Of a stretch of DNA of 64,000 nucleotides, positions 9,009 through 17,641 are shown piece by piece. Numbering within the stretch: position 1 is the first letter of the stretch; every line of letters starts with the position of its first letter. The notes beneath the pieces were generated by a model, which saw only the letters and a list, made by a program, of their open reading frames with translations, did no database searches and had not been told where the DNA came from. Both the position numbers and the translations under genes were made by a program. Source of the stretch: an uncultured Bacillaceae bacterium (lineage in GTDB: Bacteria; Bacillota; Bacilli; Bacillales; Bacillaceae_L); the NCBI GenBank assembly GCA_947497585.1, contig CANMHG010000012.1, forward strand, positions 1 to 64,000, read 5' to 3'.

Positions 9009-9608
9009 GTGCTTTCAAAAAAAGCAAAGTTAACTGTAATGGTCATCCTTACTGCGATAAGTATGTACTTAATCTATATGCTATGGAATATCCAACAAAA
9101 ACTACCTATCATAGCCCAAGTAGATGACATTCAGTTTGAGTCAGTATTAAACGAAGATTACACTTTTCAAAATGAAAAATTGAAGGTTGTTGCGTTTATC
9201 TATACAAAGTGTCCAGATATATGTCCAATGACTATGTACGACTTAACCTTTTTGCAAGAGGAATTAAAAGAAGAACAGTTATTCGGAACCAATGTTCAAA
9301 TTGTAACGATTACCCTTGATCCAGAATTCGATACGGCCGATATCTTACGTAGGTACGCTTCCAATTTTTCCATAGACACAAGTGGTTGGTTTATATTAAG
9401 AGATTCAGAGAGTGAAACAAGGAAGGTAGCCAATCAATTCAAAATGAACTACCAAAAGGATGAAAATGGTTTTGTAACTCATAGTACGAAGTTGTACTTG
9501 GTTGATTCAGAGAATAAAATCCGTTCAGTTCATGATATGAATGTGGCAGGAAAAGAAGTTAATATTGAAGAGATTTTGGAGAATATCGAGAGGTTACTTG
9601 ACGAATAG
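9009..9608 (+). CDS. mnxC: SCO1/SenC family copper chaperone, probable MnxC
   Basis: This is a membrane-anchored thioredoxin-fold protein. After one N-terminal helix (about 8-27) comes the SCO copper site TKCPDICPMT, with two cysteines spaced CxxxC, and the distant conserved His in FVTHSTK. SCO proteins deliver copper and control thiol redox state, usually for cytochrome oxidase. The SG-1 mnxC product is SCO1-like, and this gene sits with two membrane genes 2 kb before mnxD-G. I take GTG at 9009, seven bases after AAGGAGGT; GTG at 9006 is also possible. A more typical SCO lipoprotein lies at 44988, so this one need not serve respiration. Confidence 0.7.
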   Translation: MLSKKAKLTVMVILTAISMYLIYMLWNIQQKLPIIAQVDDIQFESVLNEDYTFQNEKLKVVAFIYTKCPDICPMTMYDLTFLQEELKEEQLFGTNVQIVTITLDPEFDTADILRRYASNFSIDTSGWFILRDSESETRKVANQFKMNYQKDENGFVTHSTKLYLVDSENKIRSVHDMNVAGKEVNIEEILENIERLLDE

Positions 9609-9633
9609 CGGCGTGCTGAAAACGTCGCTTTTC
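9607..9633 (+). terminator. Terminator after the SCO1 gene
   Basis: An AGCGGCG/CGTCGCT stem with a 9-nt loop is followed by TTTTCTT. Confidence 0.65.
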
Positions 9634-9720
9634 TTATGCTTCGTCACATAGGCATTAGCACATTACCTAGAATTATTGCATACCATAATATGAATTTTAC
9701 AGAATGGAGGAAAAGGAAAT

Positions 9721-10167
9721 ATGAGTGATAAACAAATTACTTCAAGCAAACAAAGACCCCTTATGTATATATCACAACCTGATTTCACACCAGCACCAGG
9801 TGGAATGCAGCAATCTTTCGTTGTTAAGCAGAGCACACGTGTAAGTGAGGAAAAGGAACTTGAAGTAAGAGATGAGGTTTCAAAAGTACTTGAAGAAAAA
9901 ACAGACGATATTAAGGAATCTGAACCTAAAAGGACTAGGAAGAAACGTTTTTCTGAAATGGATATTGAAGAAAGAATTCAATTTTTTATCAACCTACCAG
10001 ATAACCTTCCGAAAACAATGTGTCAAATCACCACAAAGGATCGATCTTATAGAGGGGTTATCCTATCGTATGAAGAAGGACTAGTAAGCATTAAAACACT
10101 TACTAGCCCAAGAAAAGTTGAAATTCAACTAGATGATATTGAAGCAATTAATGCAATAGGGTTTTAA
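9721..10167 (+). CDS. cotO: Spore coat protein CotO
   Basis: This 148-aa protein has a disordered charged N-terminal half and a compact C-terminal segment. The N-terminus (PLMYISQPDF at 13-22) and location between fabI and cotZ match CotO (YjbX), a coat morphogenetic protein needed for outer coat or crust assembly with CotE. Residues about 95-148 form a short beta-rich module (MCQITTKDRSYRGVIL, then IQLDDIEAINAI). It resembles the repeated domain in the Mnx-region proteins. AATGGAGGAAAAGG precedes ATG. The gene converges on cotZ, and the two stops overlap by 4 bp. Confidence 0.85.
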   Translation: MSDKQITSSKQRPLMYISQPDFTPAPGGMQQSFVVKQSTRVSEEKELEVRDEVSKVLEEKTDDIKESEPKRTRKKRFSEMDIEERIQFFINLPDNLPKTMCQITTKDRSYRGVILSYEEGLVSIKTLTSPRKVEIQLDDIEAINAIGF

Positions 10168-10685
10168 TGTCTATGGCGACGACGACCACGGTCATCATTA
10201 TCTTCTACTCCGCCAACCTTGTCATCGTCGTCATCGATATCTGCTACAAAGTTACGAACTACTAGACGAGGGTCTAGACATTGAATTGCACAGAAGCATC
10301 TTAAGTCAACTTCAATACAGAAATCAGTTCTTACAAGTCTTTCAACGTCGCATACATCATCTTTACATGAACCTCTGCCATCTACAGGTCTCAATAAGGA
10401 TAACGTTGCACAGCAGTCACGACGAACATCTTCAACACGGAAGAATGGTGTTTTGAAGCAATCACCAGGTAATAATTCACCTACATTTCCAAATGCTTTA
10501 AACAGATCTCCTTTTTTCGTGTAAAGAAGAAAAGGAATCGTGTCTCCAACAAATTGAGTAGGTGCTAGTAAGTTACTAAAGCAACTAGTTGGGCAATCAT
10601 CATCTACAGCATCTTGTAGATCTTTAATATTTAGTACAGCTTCACATACACAGTTTAAATCTTTGTCTTTGTCACAGCAACTCAT
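10164..10685 (-). CDS. cotZ: Cysteine-rich spore coat/crust protein, CotZ/CotY/ExsY family
   Basis: This is a 173-aa CotZ/ExsY family protein, which forms disulfide-linked two-dimensional lattices in the crust or exosporium basal layer. Fifteen cysteines are visible, including [29 protein letters not shown] and [10 protein letters not shown]. The family core DTIPFLLYTKKGDLFKAFGN is intact. The end is unusual: a poly-Asp stretch (DIDDDDDK) followed by RGRRRHRH. A sigma-K-like promoter (AC-N17-TATATTCTA) lies upstream at 10731-10758. Which of CotY, CotZ or ExsY it equals cannot be settled by eye; I choose cotZ by position next to cotO. Confidence 0.85.
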   Translation of the reverse strand: MSCCDKDKDLNCVCEAVLNIKDLQDAVDDDCPTSCFSNLLAPTQFVGDTIPFLLYTKKGDLFKAFGNVGELLPGDCFKTPFFRVEDVRRDCCATLSLLRPVDGRGSCKDDVCDVERLVRTDFCIEVDLRCFCAIQCLDPRLVVRNFVADIDDDDDKVGGVEDNDDRGRRRHRH

Positions 10686-10730
10686 TTAATTCACTCCTAT
10701 AAAATTTAGTATTGAACGTATTGTCTTTAC

Positions 10731-10758
10731 TAGAATATAGGTGGACATGATTAGATGT
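10731..10758 (-). promoter_or_regulatory. Sigma-K-like promoter for cotZ
   Basis: On the minus strand AC is followed after 17 nt by TATATTCTA, one base off the sigma-K -10 form CATANNNTA. It lies about 45 bp before the cotZ start. Confidence 0.5.
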
Positions 10759-10794
10759 GTTAGGTAAAGTGCCTAAGTTATGTTAATTAGGCGA

Positions 10795-10836
10795 TAAAAA
10801 AAGACTACGGTTCTCGCATGAACCGTAGTCTTTTTC
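10795..10836 (-). terminator. Terminator after exsY-like gene
   Basis: A stem of about 16 bp (AAAAAGACTACGGTTC) with a 6-nt loop is flanked by A and T runs, between the second coat gene and cotZ. Confidence 0.85.
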
Positions 10837-10844
10837 TAGTTTTC

Positions 10845-11288
10845 TTAGAATCTACGAGCTACTAAATCTGGTGATAAGCATTGGATAGCGCAGAAGCAAG
10901 AAAGGTCAACTTCGATACAGAAGTCTGTTCTGAATAATCTTTCATCTTGCTCAAGATCGCAAGGATCTTTCACATCTGGATTTTCAGGTCTTAGTAGTGA
11001 AAGCGTTGCACAGCAATCATCTTTAATGTTTTCAACTCTAAAGAAGATTGTCTTGAAGCATTCCATTTCATCGCCTACTGGAAGTCTTTTACCTACGTTA
11101 CCAAATGCTTTGAACAATCCACCTTTTTTATCAAACAAGATAAATGGGATTGTATCACGCCCTGGTGCTACTGCTGGGTTTAAAAGATCTTGGAAACAGC
11201 TAGTAGGACATTTGTCATTAACTGCATCTTGAGCATCTAAGATTGCTTCAACTGCTTCACATACACAGTTTCTTTTACTACAACTCAT
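10845..11288 (-). CDS. Cysteine-rich spore coat protein, ExsY/CotY family
   Basis: This 147-aa paralogue of the preceding protein has 13 cysteines in the same places ([53 protein letters not shown]). It has the core [20 protein letters not shown] but lacks the acidic/basic tail. It is likely a second subunit of the crust or exosporium lattice. GGAG lies ahead of ATG. A perfect sigma-K-like promoter is found upstream. It has its own terminator, so it is not fused to the cotZ transcript. Confidence 0.88.
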   Translation of the reverse strand: MSCSKRNCVCEAVEAILDAQDAVNDKCPTSCFQDLLNPAVAPGRDTIPFILFDKKGGLFKAFGNVGKRLPVGDEMECFKTIFFRVENIKDDCCATLSLLRPENPDVKDPCDLEQDERLFRTDFCIEVDLSCFCAIQCLSPDLVARRF

Positions 11289-11332
11289 GAATAATTCATC
11301 TCCTTAATTTTTTTTTGACTTATTGTCTCTAA

Positions 11333-11359
11333 TAGAGTATGTAATGTCCGAATGTTTGT
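11333..11359 (-). promoter_or_regulatory. Sigma-K-like promoter for the exsY-like gene
   Basis: On the minus strand AC, a 16-nt spacer and CATACTCTA match the sigma-K pattern. The site is about 45 bp upstream of the start codon. Confidence 0.6.
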
Positions 11360-11442
11360 TTGGGCGTTTGTCTTATTTTTTAAAGAAAAGGCATTTGTGT
11401 AGGGGCGTTTTACCTCTAGTGGTAGCTAAAAAGGTAAACCCA

Positions 11443-11470
11443 ACCCAATTAGGAACGAATGCATAATCTA
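11443..11470 (+). promoter_or_regulatory. Sigma-K-like promoter for the mnxD-like gene
   Basis: AC (11443-11444), 17 nt, then CATAATCTA (11462-11470). It lies 30 bp before the ATG at 11501 and could drive mnxD-like to mnxG as a mother-cell transcript. Confidence 0.6.
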
Positions 11471-11500
11471 TAAGAGATCTGTTGTAAAAGGAGGGAGAAA

Positions 11501-12265
11501 ATGACTAACCAGATAAGACGTGATGAGTATATAAAACAACTATTAGAATCTAGGAAAAAAGAAGTCATTAAGTCTGATGCAATTAATGAAGTAAGTTTAC
11601 AAAAAGGGGAAGGGCTAACTTCACCAACTAGTAATCTTTCAACAGAAGAAACAAGAATTCTTATGGAGTTAATGGAAAGAGAAAACTTATTTAAGGTGAC
11701 TGAGGCAGATCCTACTCGAAAGAAATCGTTAACATTAAAAAGATTTTTTAAGATGAAGAGAAATCAACAAGTAGAGGTGTACTCTAAAGTTGGAAGTAAA
11801 ACGATCTACAACGAGGGCAAGGTAAGTGCTGTAGGAAGGGATTTTGTAATGATCACCGATTTAAAGGACCGAATGTGGATTCCTTTTGAGGCAATTGATT
11901 CTGCCAATATACCATATGGCATTCCTAACTATTCAAACACTCATCAACATTTTATATATGATAATAACCTGAGAGATAAATTAGTGCGTGATTTCGGCAA
12001 GACTGTTTCGCAGCGAGACATTCTAATGCAGCAATTTAATGAAGAAACCTTACGTACAAATTTAGGAAGATGGAAGGGAACTTGGGTGGAGGTGTATTGT
12101 TCAAATAATGAAAAGACATATGGAAAACTAACTGAAATGATAAATGGGATTATCACCTTAAATAGGTTTAAGAAAAAGGAAGAAGTTCCATTATCGGATG
12201 TATCTTATGTAAAATCTATAAGATTAATTCAAGCACTAACTAGACTTTTAAAATTGGGCAAGTAA
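11501..12265 (+). CDS. Spore protein with two small beta-rich modules, probable MnxD
   Basis: The 254-aa protein has a charged N-terminal part (1-85) and two similar modules. The first (about 88-140) reads VEVYSKVGS..., GKVSAVGRDFVMI and WIPFEAID. The second (about 195-248) reads WVEVYCSNN, GKLTEMINGIITL and VPLSDVSYV. The same layout occurs in CotO, MnxE, MnxF and the protein after MnxG. AAAGGAGGGAG precedes ATG. It lies first in a block with mnxE-F-G, the position of mnxD in SG-1, but I do not recall the SG-1 MnxD sequence well enough to confirm. A 142-bp gap to mnxE may hold another promoter. Confidence 0.65.
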   Translation: MTNQIRRDEYIKQLLESRKKEVIKSDAINEVSLQKGEGLTSPTSNLSTEETRILMELMERENLFKVTEADPTRKKSLTLKRFFKMKRNQQVEVYSKVGSKTIYNEGKVSAVGRDFVMITDLKDRMWIPFEAIDSANIPYGIPNYSNTHQHFIYDNNLRDKLVRDFGKTVSQRDILMQQFNEETLRTNLGRWKGTWVEVYCSNNEKTYGKLTEMINGIITLNRFKKKEEVPLSDVSYVKSIRLIQALTRLLKLGK

Positions 12266-12407
12266 AAAAACAGTAACTAGTTGTATATAATTGGCAGATT
12301 TTAGAAATGTGAATAAATTACTAGTACGCATCTATTTATATAAGACTTAATGGAGAAATCTATCTTTACTTTATTAAGCATCAAGTTTTAAAAAGGAGGA
12401 AATGAAA

Positions 12408-12701
12408 ATGAATCCAGAGATTGAAGATCATTTATTTAGAGATCTTACTAATTTATTGGGAGAAGAGATACTGTTGGTAACTCAAGCACCTCAACTAAAT
12501 TTATTAGGGCAAACGTTTAGACCCATTTTTTGTGGAACAATTAGTGAAGTTGAGAGAGGGCATGTAACACTTCACCCTGTCATTATAAAAATGGTAAACG
12601 CGCCATTTTACCAATTTCCAACACCTTTAAGTATACCTTTTGAAAGAATTGCAGCACTCACAACCGAATTTGATTGTGACACAGTATTTTCAATTTCATA
12701 A
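12408..12701 (+). CDS. mnxE: Manganese oxidase complex subunit MnxE
   Basis: This is a 97-aa protein directly before mnxF and mnxG. In marine Bacillus PL-12 the Mn(II) oxidase is purified as MnxE3F3G, with the small subunits forming a hexamer that binds copper and supports MnxG. Here a beta-rich module is seen: EILLVTQAPQ, CGTISEVERGHVTLHP and LSIPFERIAAL. No His/Cys cluster stands out, with one Cys in FCGT and a few His. The second ATG (12408) is chosen because AAAAGGAGG is eight bases away. The first ATG (12402) is too close to it. Confidence 0.8.
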   Translation: MNPEIEDHLFRDLTNLLGEEILLVTQAPQLNLLGQTFRPIFCGTISEVERGHVTLHPVIIKMVNAPFYQFPTPLSIPFERIAALTTEFDCDTVFSIS

Positions 12702-12716
12702 GTAGGAGGAGAAAAA

Positions 12717-13028
12717 ATGTCAACAGACCGAGTTAATAATATGTTAAGTGGGAATGGAATCGACATAAATTCAATTCATGATGAAGCGATTATTCAGCAT
12801 TTTGAAGATGGAATAGGACATAAAATGTTTGCATTAATTCCTAACTTCCCCTTTATGTTTATTGGCAATATAGTAGACGTTGCTGATGATCATGTTTTAG
12901 TTGAAGTAGAAACTACTTCGCAGGCTGTACTTGAGAATAGATTATGGCATATCCATATTCACTCAATTGAAATATTCTTTATTGAACGTGAAGATGGCCC
13001 AAGAATACCAGAATTAAAAGATTGTTAA
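12717..13028 (+). CDS. mnxF: Manganese oxidase complex subunit MnxF
   Basis: This is a 103-aa partner of MnxE, 15 bp downstream of it and 25 bp before the mnxG start. It carries the same kind of module: KMFALIPNFPFMFIGNIVDV, DDHVLVEVET, then HIHIHSIEIFFIER where others have IPFExI. The HIHIH cluster and DDH are possible copper ligands. TAGGAGGAG precedes ATG. Order and sizes (about 100 aa each, then a 1.2-kDa-class long oxidase gene) match the mnxEFG core known from SG-1 and PL-12. Confidence 0.8.
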   Translation: MSTDRVNNMLSGNGIDINSIHDEAIIQHFEDGIGHKMFALIPNFPFMFIGNIVDVADDHVLVEVETTSQAVLENRLWHIHIHSIEIFFIEREDGPRIPELKDC

Positions 13029-13053
13029 TTTGATAGAAAGGAGGGAAACAACT

Positions 13054-16000
13054 ATGAAGCGATGCTATCATGTCGTCGCTATTCCCATTCGGATTGTAGT
13101 TAATAATTTTGGAGATTATAATCCGAATGGCATGATGTATGTTTTGAAAGAAAACGAAGTTAAAGTAAAGGAGCTTGTTCGTAAGAACCCCTTTACAACC
13201 GTTGACCTTGTTCAACCGCTTTGTATTCGTGCAAATGAAGGCGATGTTGTTGAGATTCTATTCGAAAACAAGCTCCCGTTTGCAGCAGGGATGCATTTTC
13301 AGGAAGCAGATTACGATGTACTGGATTCAGATGGAGCAAATGTCGGCTTAAATCCTGATACTTTGGCAGAATGTGGTGAAAAGATTAAATATGTGATTAA
13401 AGCAAACCATGATGGAATTTACTATTTTTCAGATTTAGGCAATCCATCAAGTACGGAAGATGGGTCGAATAGTAATGGATTGTTTGGTGCACTATTTGTT
13501 CAGCCTCGTGGATCATGGTGGACAGACCCGGTTACAGGAGGGCCAATCAATAGTGGGGTTTATGCTGATATTCATCATCCGTTTTTACCTTCACGCCGTG
13601 AATATGCATGGATTTTCCAGGATGAAATGGAAGTGAATGATATTACAGGGAATAGGCCACTAAACCCAGTAACAGGTCAACCAGCTGAATCATTCCATGG
13701 AGTAAACTATCGATATGAACCAGAGCATAGACGAAAACAATTAATAGATGAAGGTGTTGTGTGCCCGGATTGCGATGGAGAAGAGGTACACCATGATTCT
13801 TGGGTATTTGGAGATCCAGCAACGCCGATATTAAGGGGCTATGTTGGTGATCCAGCAATTATTCGTCTCGTCCATGGCGGGGTTAAAGAAACTCACGTAT
13901 TTCATTACCACGTTCACCAGTGGTTCCGTGATCCTAAGAACTTAGAATCAGAGATTTTTGATTCTCAATCTACTAGTCCTCAGACTCATTATAATATTGA
14001 ACCATTGTATGGACTGGGTAGCTTACATGGGGCAATTGGTGATGCTATTATTCATTGTCACTTATATCCACACTTTGCAGCTGGGATGTGGGGGATTAAT
14101 CGAATTTTTGATACGTTGCAAGATGGAAGTCAATGCTATCCGAATGGAGAACCTATTGCAGCTCTTCAACCTTTACCAGATCGGCCACTTCCACCGAAAC
14201 CAACGAAGGAACGACCAGGATTTCCAAACTTTATTCCAGGCAAAGTAGGTTGTAAAGCTCCAAGGCCACCGCTAGGGATTGTTGGTGGGCGTGAGATGAC
14301 CGAGCTTGAGAAAAATGCAGCAGTTCCCAATGCCAGACCTGGTGCTGTATTTGCAGATCCTTGTACTGATAATGCTATAGTAAAGGAGTATAATATTTCA
14401 GTGATTGAATTACCAGTCATATATAATCGCCATGGATGGCACGATCCAAAAGGACGGATTTACGTTTTTGATGAAGACATAGATGATATATGTGCAGGAA
14501 GAAGAAAACCTGAACCATTGATTTTTCATGCACAGGCAGGAACGTGTTTGCGGATTAATTTTACAAACAGGTTGCCTCATATTCTTGATGGTGATGCTTT
14601 TCAATTGGTAACTCGTACCTATGAGATTGGAATGCACATTCACTTTGTGAAATTTGACGTTTTAGTAAATGATGGTGCAAATGTAGGTTGGAACTATGAT
14701 TCTAGTGTTCTACCAGGTGAAACTATGCGTTATGAATATTTTGCCGATGTTGAATTAAAAGCTTGGTTCTTCCATGATCATTTGTTTGCAACCGTTCATC
14801 AGCAACATGGCGTTTTTGCTTCCGGAGTAATTCACCCAAGATTCACCAAGTTTTTAGATTCTTCTACTGGTGAAGAAGTGAAACGGGGAGAACAAATTAC
14901 TGCAGTTAACCCACTAATTCCAGATTATCGTGACTTTGCATTAATGGTTCACGATTTTGCACTACTTTTTGACAAAGATGGTAAACCATTAAATCCACCT
15001 GACTTTCCAGGTTCACAGGATGACCCAGGTTTATTTGGAGTCAATTATCGAAACGAGCCACTACAATTTAGACTCGGTAAGGACTGTGATCCTGCCTATT
15101 CATTTAGTTCATATGTTCATGGAGATCCAATTACACCTATTTTAAAAGCATATGCGGGAGACTCCATTCGAATTAGGTTATTACAAGGAGCTCAAGAAGA
15201 ATCTCATAGTTTTAATGTTCACGGATTAAAATGGCCAACTGAAAGAAGAGACTTAGATACAACAATGGAGGATCAACAGCACATTGGAATTTCGGAATCA
15301 TTCACGTTTGAATCCTATGTTCCAAGAGGCGGTGACTATTTATGGACGTTTGAAACGGAAGAGGATTTGTGGAATGGAACTTGGGGACTCGTCAGGGCAT
15401 ACGATGAGGAAGTACCTGACTTGATACCTTTAACTGATAGGCAACCTCCTCCAAAACGTTCAAAACCATTGCCAGGATGCACAGGATTGCCACCTGCAAA
15501 AGCTAAAACTGTATGTTCAGTCGGGCCACCAAATAGCCCAGTAAAGAGATATGATGTGGTTGCGTTTCAAACACCAATTATCTATAACGCGTATGGAGAT
15601 CATGATCCTTATGGAATTGTATTTGCACTGAGGGAAGATGTGGATGATATCCTTTGCGGGAAGAAGAATCCTGAACCACTGGTACTTCGTGCTAACGCCG
15701 GAGACGTTGTAGAAGTCACGTTAGAAAGTAGATTAAAATTTGAATTGTTTCCATTTAAAGATGGGATATACCCATATCCTCGAGTGAAGGAACAAGCCTT
15801 CTATCCTCCATCTCTACGAATTTCATTACATCCTCAACTCCTTCAATATGATGTGAAAACATCAGCAGGAGAAACCGTAGGATTTAATGCGGACCAAACC
15901 GTAGGACCTGGAGAAAAGATAACGTACAGTTGGTTTGTAGAAGATGCACACGGAGCGATCGGTATGTGGGATATGGCTGATATCCGCAATCACCGTTCTC

Positions 16001-16695
16001 AGGGAGCGTTTGGAGCATTTGTTGCAGAGCCAAGAGGAACTAGTTATTTAGATCCGTATACGCTGAAGCCAGTCCGAACAGGAGCAAATGTTGTCTTACG
16101 AAATCCATTTTTACCGGATAAACGCGAATTTGTCATGATTATGCATGATGGACTCAGATTGCATGACAAATTTGACCAACTAATTATTGATCCATTTGAC
16201 GGAGTGTTATTAGGTGGTGGAGAGATCGACGAAGAAGTCGATACGTATGATGAGGGTTCACGTGGGTTTAACTATCGTACGGAGCGGTTGATTAATAGAT
16301 ATAGAGAGCACCCAGATCTAAGTGATTTATTTAGCTCGAAAGTTTTTGGTGACCCAGCAACTCCTTTATTTGAAGCCTATGCTGGAGACCCAGTCTCGAT
16401 AAGGCTAGTAACACCTGCTGAACGAAGACGTACACACACCTTCCATCTTCATGGTCATAGATGGCACTTTGAACCACGGGATTTAAGTTCACGAGTTGAG
16501 TCCTTTGTAGGATTTAACGTGATAGGAAGAAAAGCGAATTTATGGTTGATAGGTGGAGCAGGAAGTGTCTACAACTTCCCTGGTGACTATATGTACCGTT
16601 CTGGAAATATTATGTGGGATATTGAACTAGGAATGTGGGGAATTATGCGTGTACATGGAGAATTACAAGATCATCTCCATCCATTAGAAGATTAA
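13054..16695 (+). CDS. mnxG: Giant multicopper oxidase MnxG, manganese(II) oxidase
   Basis: This 1213-aa protein consists of repeated cupredoxin domains and is about twice the size of laccase-type CotA. MnxG on marine Bacillus spores oxidises Mn(II) to Mn(IV) oxide in two one-electron steps. Copper motifs run along the chain: FHYHVHQW (H284, H286, H288), a type-1 site HCHLYPHFAAGM (H334, C335, H336, H340, M345), H528/H530, WFFHDH (H574, H576), FNVHG (H723) and FHLHGH (H1131, H1133, H1135). The HCH type-1 motif lies in the first third, not at the C-terminus as in ordinary laccases. No signal peptide is seen, as expected for mother-cell coat proteins. ATG at 13054 follows AAAGGAGGG by eight bases. 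Confidence 0.92.
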   Translation: MKRCYHVVAIPIRIVVNNFGDYNPNGMMYVLKENEVKVKELVRKNPFTTVDLVQPLCIRANEGDVVEILFENKLPFAAGMHFQEADYDVLDSDGANVGLNPDTLAECGEKIKYVIKANHDGIYYFSDLGNPSSTEDGSNSNGLFGALFVQPRGSWWTDPVTGGPINSGVYADIHHPFLPSRREYAWIFQDEMEVNDITGNRPLNPVTGQPAESFHGVNYRYEPEHRRKQLIDEGVVCPDCDGEEVHHDSWVFGDPATPILRGYVGDPAIIRLVHGGVKETHVFHYHVHQWFRDPKNLESEIFDSQSTSPQTHYNIEPLYGLGSLHGAIGDAIIHCHLYPHFAAGMWGINRIFDTLQDGSQCYPNGEPIAALQPLPDRPLPPKPTKERPGFPNFIPGKVGCKAPRPPLGIVGGREMTELEKNAAVPNARPGAVFADPCTDNAIVKEYNISVIELPVIYNRHGWHDPKGRIYVFDEDIDDICAGRRKPEPLIFHAQAGTCLRINFTNRLPHILDGDAFQLVTRTYEIGMHIHFVKFDVLVNDGANVGWNYDSSVLPGETMRYEYFADVELKAWFFHDHLFATVHQQHGVFASGVIHPRFTKFLDSSTGEEVKRGEQITAVNPLIPDYRDFALMVHDFALLFDKDGKPLNPPDFPGSQDDPGLFGVNYRNEPLQFRLGKDCDPAYSFSSYVHGDPITPILKAYAGDSIRIRLLQGAQEESHSFNVHGLKWPTERRDLDTTMEDQQHIGISESFTFESYVPRGGDYLWTFETEEDLWNGTWGLVRAYDEEVPDLIPLTDRQPPPKRSKPLPGCTGLPPAKAKTVCSVGPPNSPVKRYDVVAFQTPIIYNAYGDHDPYGIVFALREDVDDILCGKKNPEPLVLRANAGDVVEVTLESRLKFELFPFKDGIYPYPRVKEQAFYPPSLRISLHPQLLQYDVKTSAGETVGFNADQTVGPGEKITYSWFVEDAHGAIGMWDMADIRNHRSQGAFGAFVAEPRGTSYLDPYTLKPVRTGANVVLRNPFLPDKREFVMIMHDGLRLHDKFDQLIIDPFDGVLLGGGEIDEEVDTYDEGSRGFNYRTERLINRYREHPDLSDLFSSKVFGDPATPLFEAYAGDPVSIRLVTPAERRRTHTFHLHGHRWHFEPRDLSSRVESFVGFNVIGRKANLWLIGGAGSVYNFPGDYMYRSGNIMWDIELGMWGIMRVHGELQDHLHPLED

Positions 16696-16702
16696 AAAAT
16701 AA

Positions 16703-16731
16703 GGGGACCCCATTAAAGGTTCCCTCTTTTT
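16703..16731 (+). terminator. Hairpin between mnxG and the next coat gene
   Basis: A GGGGACC/GGTTCCC stem is followed by TCTTTTT, 8 bp past mnxG. As the next gene begins 18 bp later on the same strand, this may attenuate rather than end the transcript. Confidence 0.65.
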
Positions 16732-16748
16732 AAAAAGGTGGTGAAAAC

Positions 16749-17504
16749 ATGGAAGAAGAAAAAGTGTGTGTGGATTTCAATTGTCCAGAGTTTGTTCCAG
16801 CAGATGCACCTGATGATTTCTGTATACCTGAGGAGTGCTGTCCACCTCGTATAAAAACACCTAAGTTTCCTTCTCCAAATAGTTGTTTACCAGAGGAGCA
16901 GCTAGAAGAACTAGAGGCTAGAATTAGACAAGCGAATCAATTACTACTAGATTTGGGATTGTCAGGTGAGCGTACTCCGGATGAAATCTTTCAAAGAGCA
17001 TTTGATGGGCTAGTAGGTCAAGAGGTACGTGTAGAACTTAACTGCCCTGTTAGTGAAGAAGTTACTAGAAATATAGTGAAGCGCGGGAGAGTTATGCTGG
17101 TTGGTTTTGATTTTGTTGTACTGAGAAATAAGAATGGAAAAGAAATCATCATCCCGTTCGAGAAAATAAATAAGATTAAACTAAATGGACGCTTTGCAGA
17201 ACCAAACGATGAAGCTGAATTAAATGATATAGAACCATGCTTTAGAAGGAGACTAACGTTTAGATTTGGTGAAACTGTTAGTTCTTCCCCAGAGCTGATA
17301 CAAATCTTCTTTAGACTAAGATTAAGAATCTATCTAATGCTCTTAGTAAATAAGAAATTAAAAGTTCGGTTAGAGGGCGAGAAGGTTAAAGGCATTCTAT
17401 TTGATGTTCATCGAGAATCCCTAACCTTAAAAGTTAAAAGAAAGAAAAAGAAAATAAAAATGGAAATTCCTCTAAATAACATTTGTTATTTAGTCGTACT
17501 GTAA
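16749..17504 (+). CDS. Cys-rich coat-like protein with two small beta-rich modules
   Basis: This is a 251-aa protein of no named family known to me. The N-terminus is Cys/Pro-rich (CVDFNCPEF, CIPEECCPP). Two modules follow. One (about 96-150) contains VRVELNCPV, GRVMLVGFDFVVLRN and IIIPFEKINKI. The other (about 200-251) contains LKVRLEGEKVKGILF, ESLTLKV and MEIPLNNICYLVVL. The layout parallels the MnxD-like protein. It starts 53 bp after mnxG with an AAGGTGGTG ribosome binding site. The cysteines could crosslink it into the coat. I infer a structural role around MnxG. Confidence 0.7.
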   Translation: MEEEKVCVDFNCPEFVPADAPDDFCIPEECCPPRIKTPKFPSPNSCLPEEQLEELEARIRQANQLLLDLGLSGERTPDEIFQRAFDGLVGQEVRVELNCPVSEEVTRNIVKRGRVMLVGFDFVVLRNKNGKEIIIPFEKINKIKLNGRFAEPNDEAELNDIEPCFRRRLTFRFGETVSSSPELIQIFFRLRLRIYLMLLVNKKLKVRLEGEKVKGILFDVHRESLTLKVKRKKKKIKMEIPLNNICYLVVL

Positions 17505-17611
17505 GTGGAAGAGTAGGTTGACTATATATGTCATCCTACTCTATTTAGTTAACAAGAATTTATAACAATGGAAGAAATTCTACCAGTATATGTTAAGGTT
17601 GCCATAATAAC

Positions 17612-17635
17612 AAAAAAGGCCGCTGTTACACGGCC
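17612..17635 (-). terminator. Terminator after the His-rich protein gene
   Basis: GGCCG/CGGCC hairpin with six T residues on the minus strand, just past the stop codon. Confidence 0.75.
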
Positions 17636-17641
17636 TTCATG

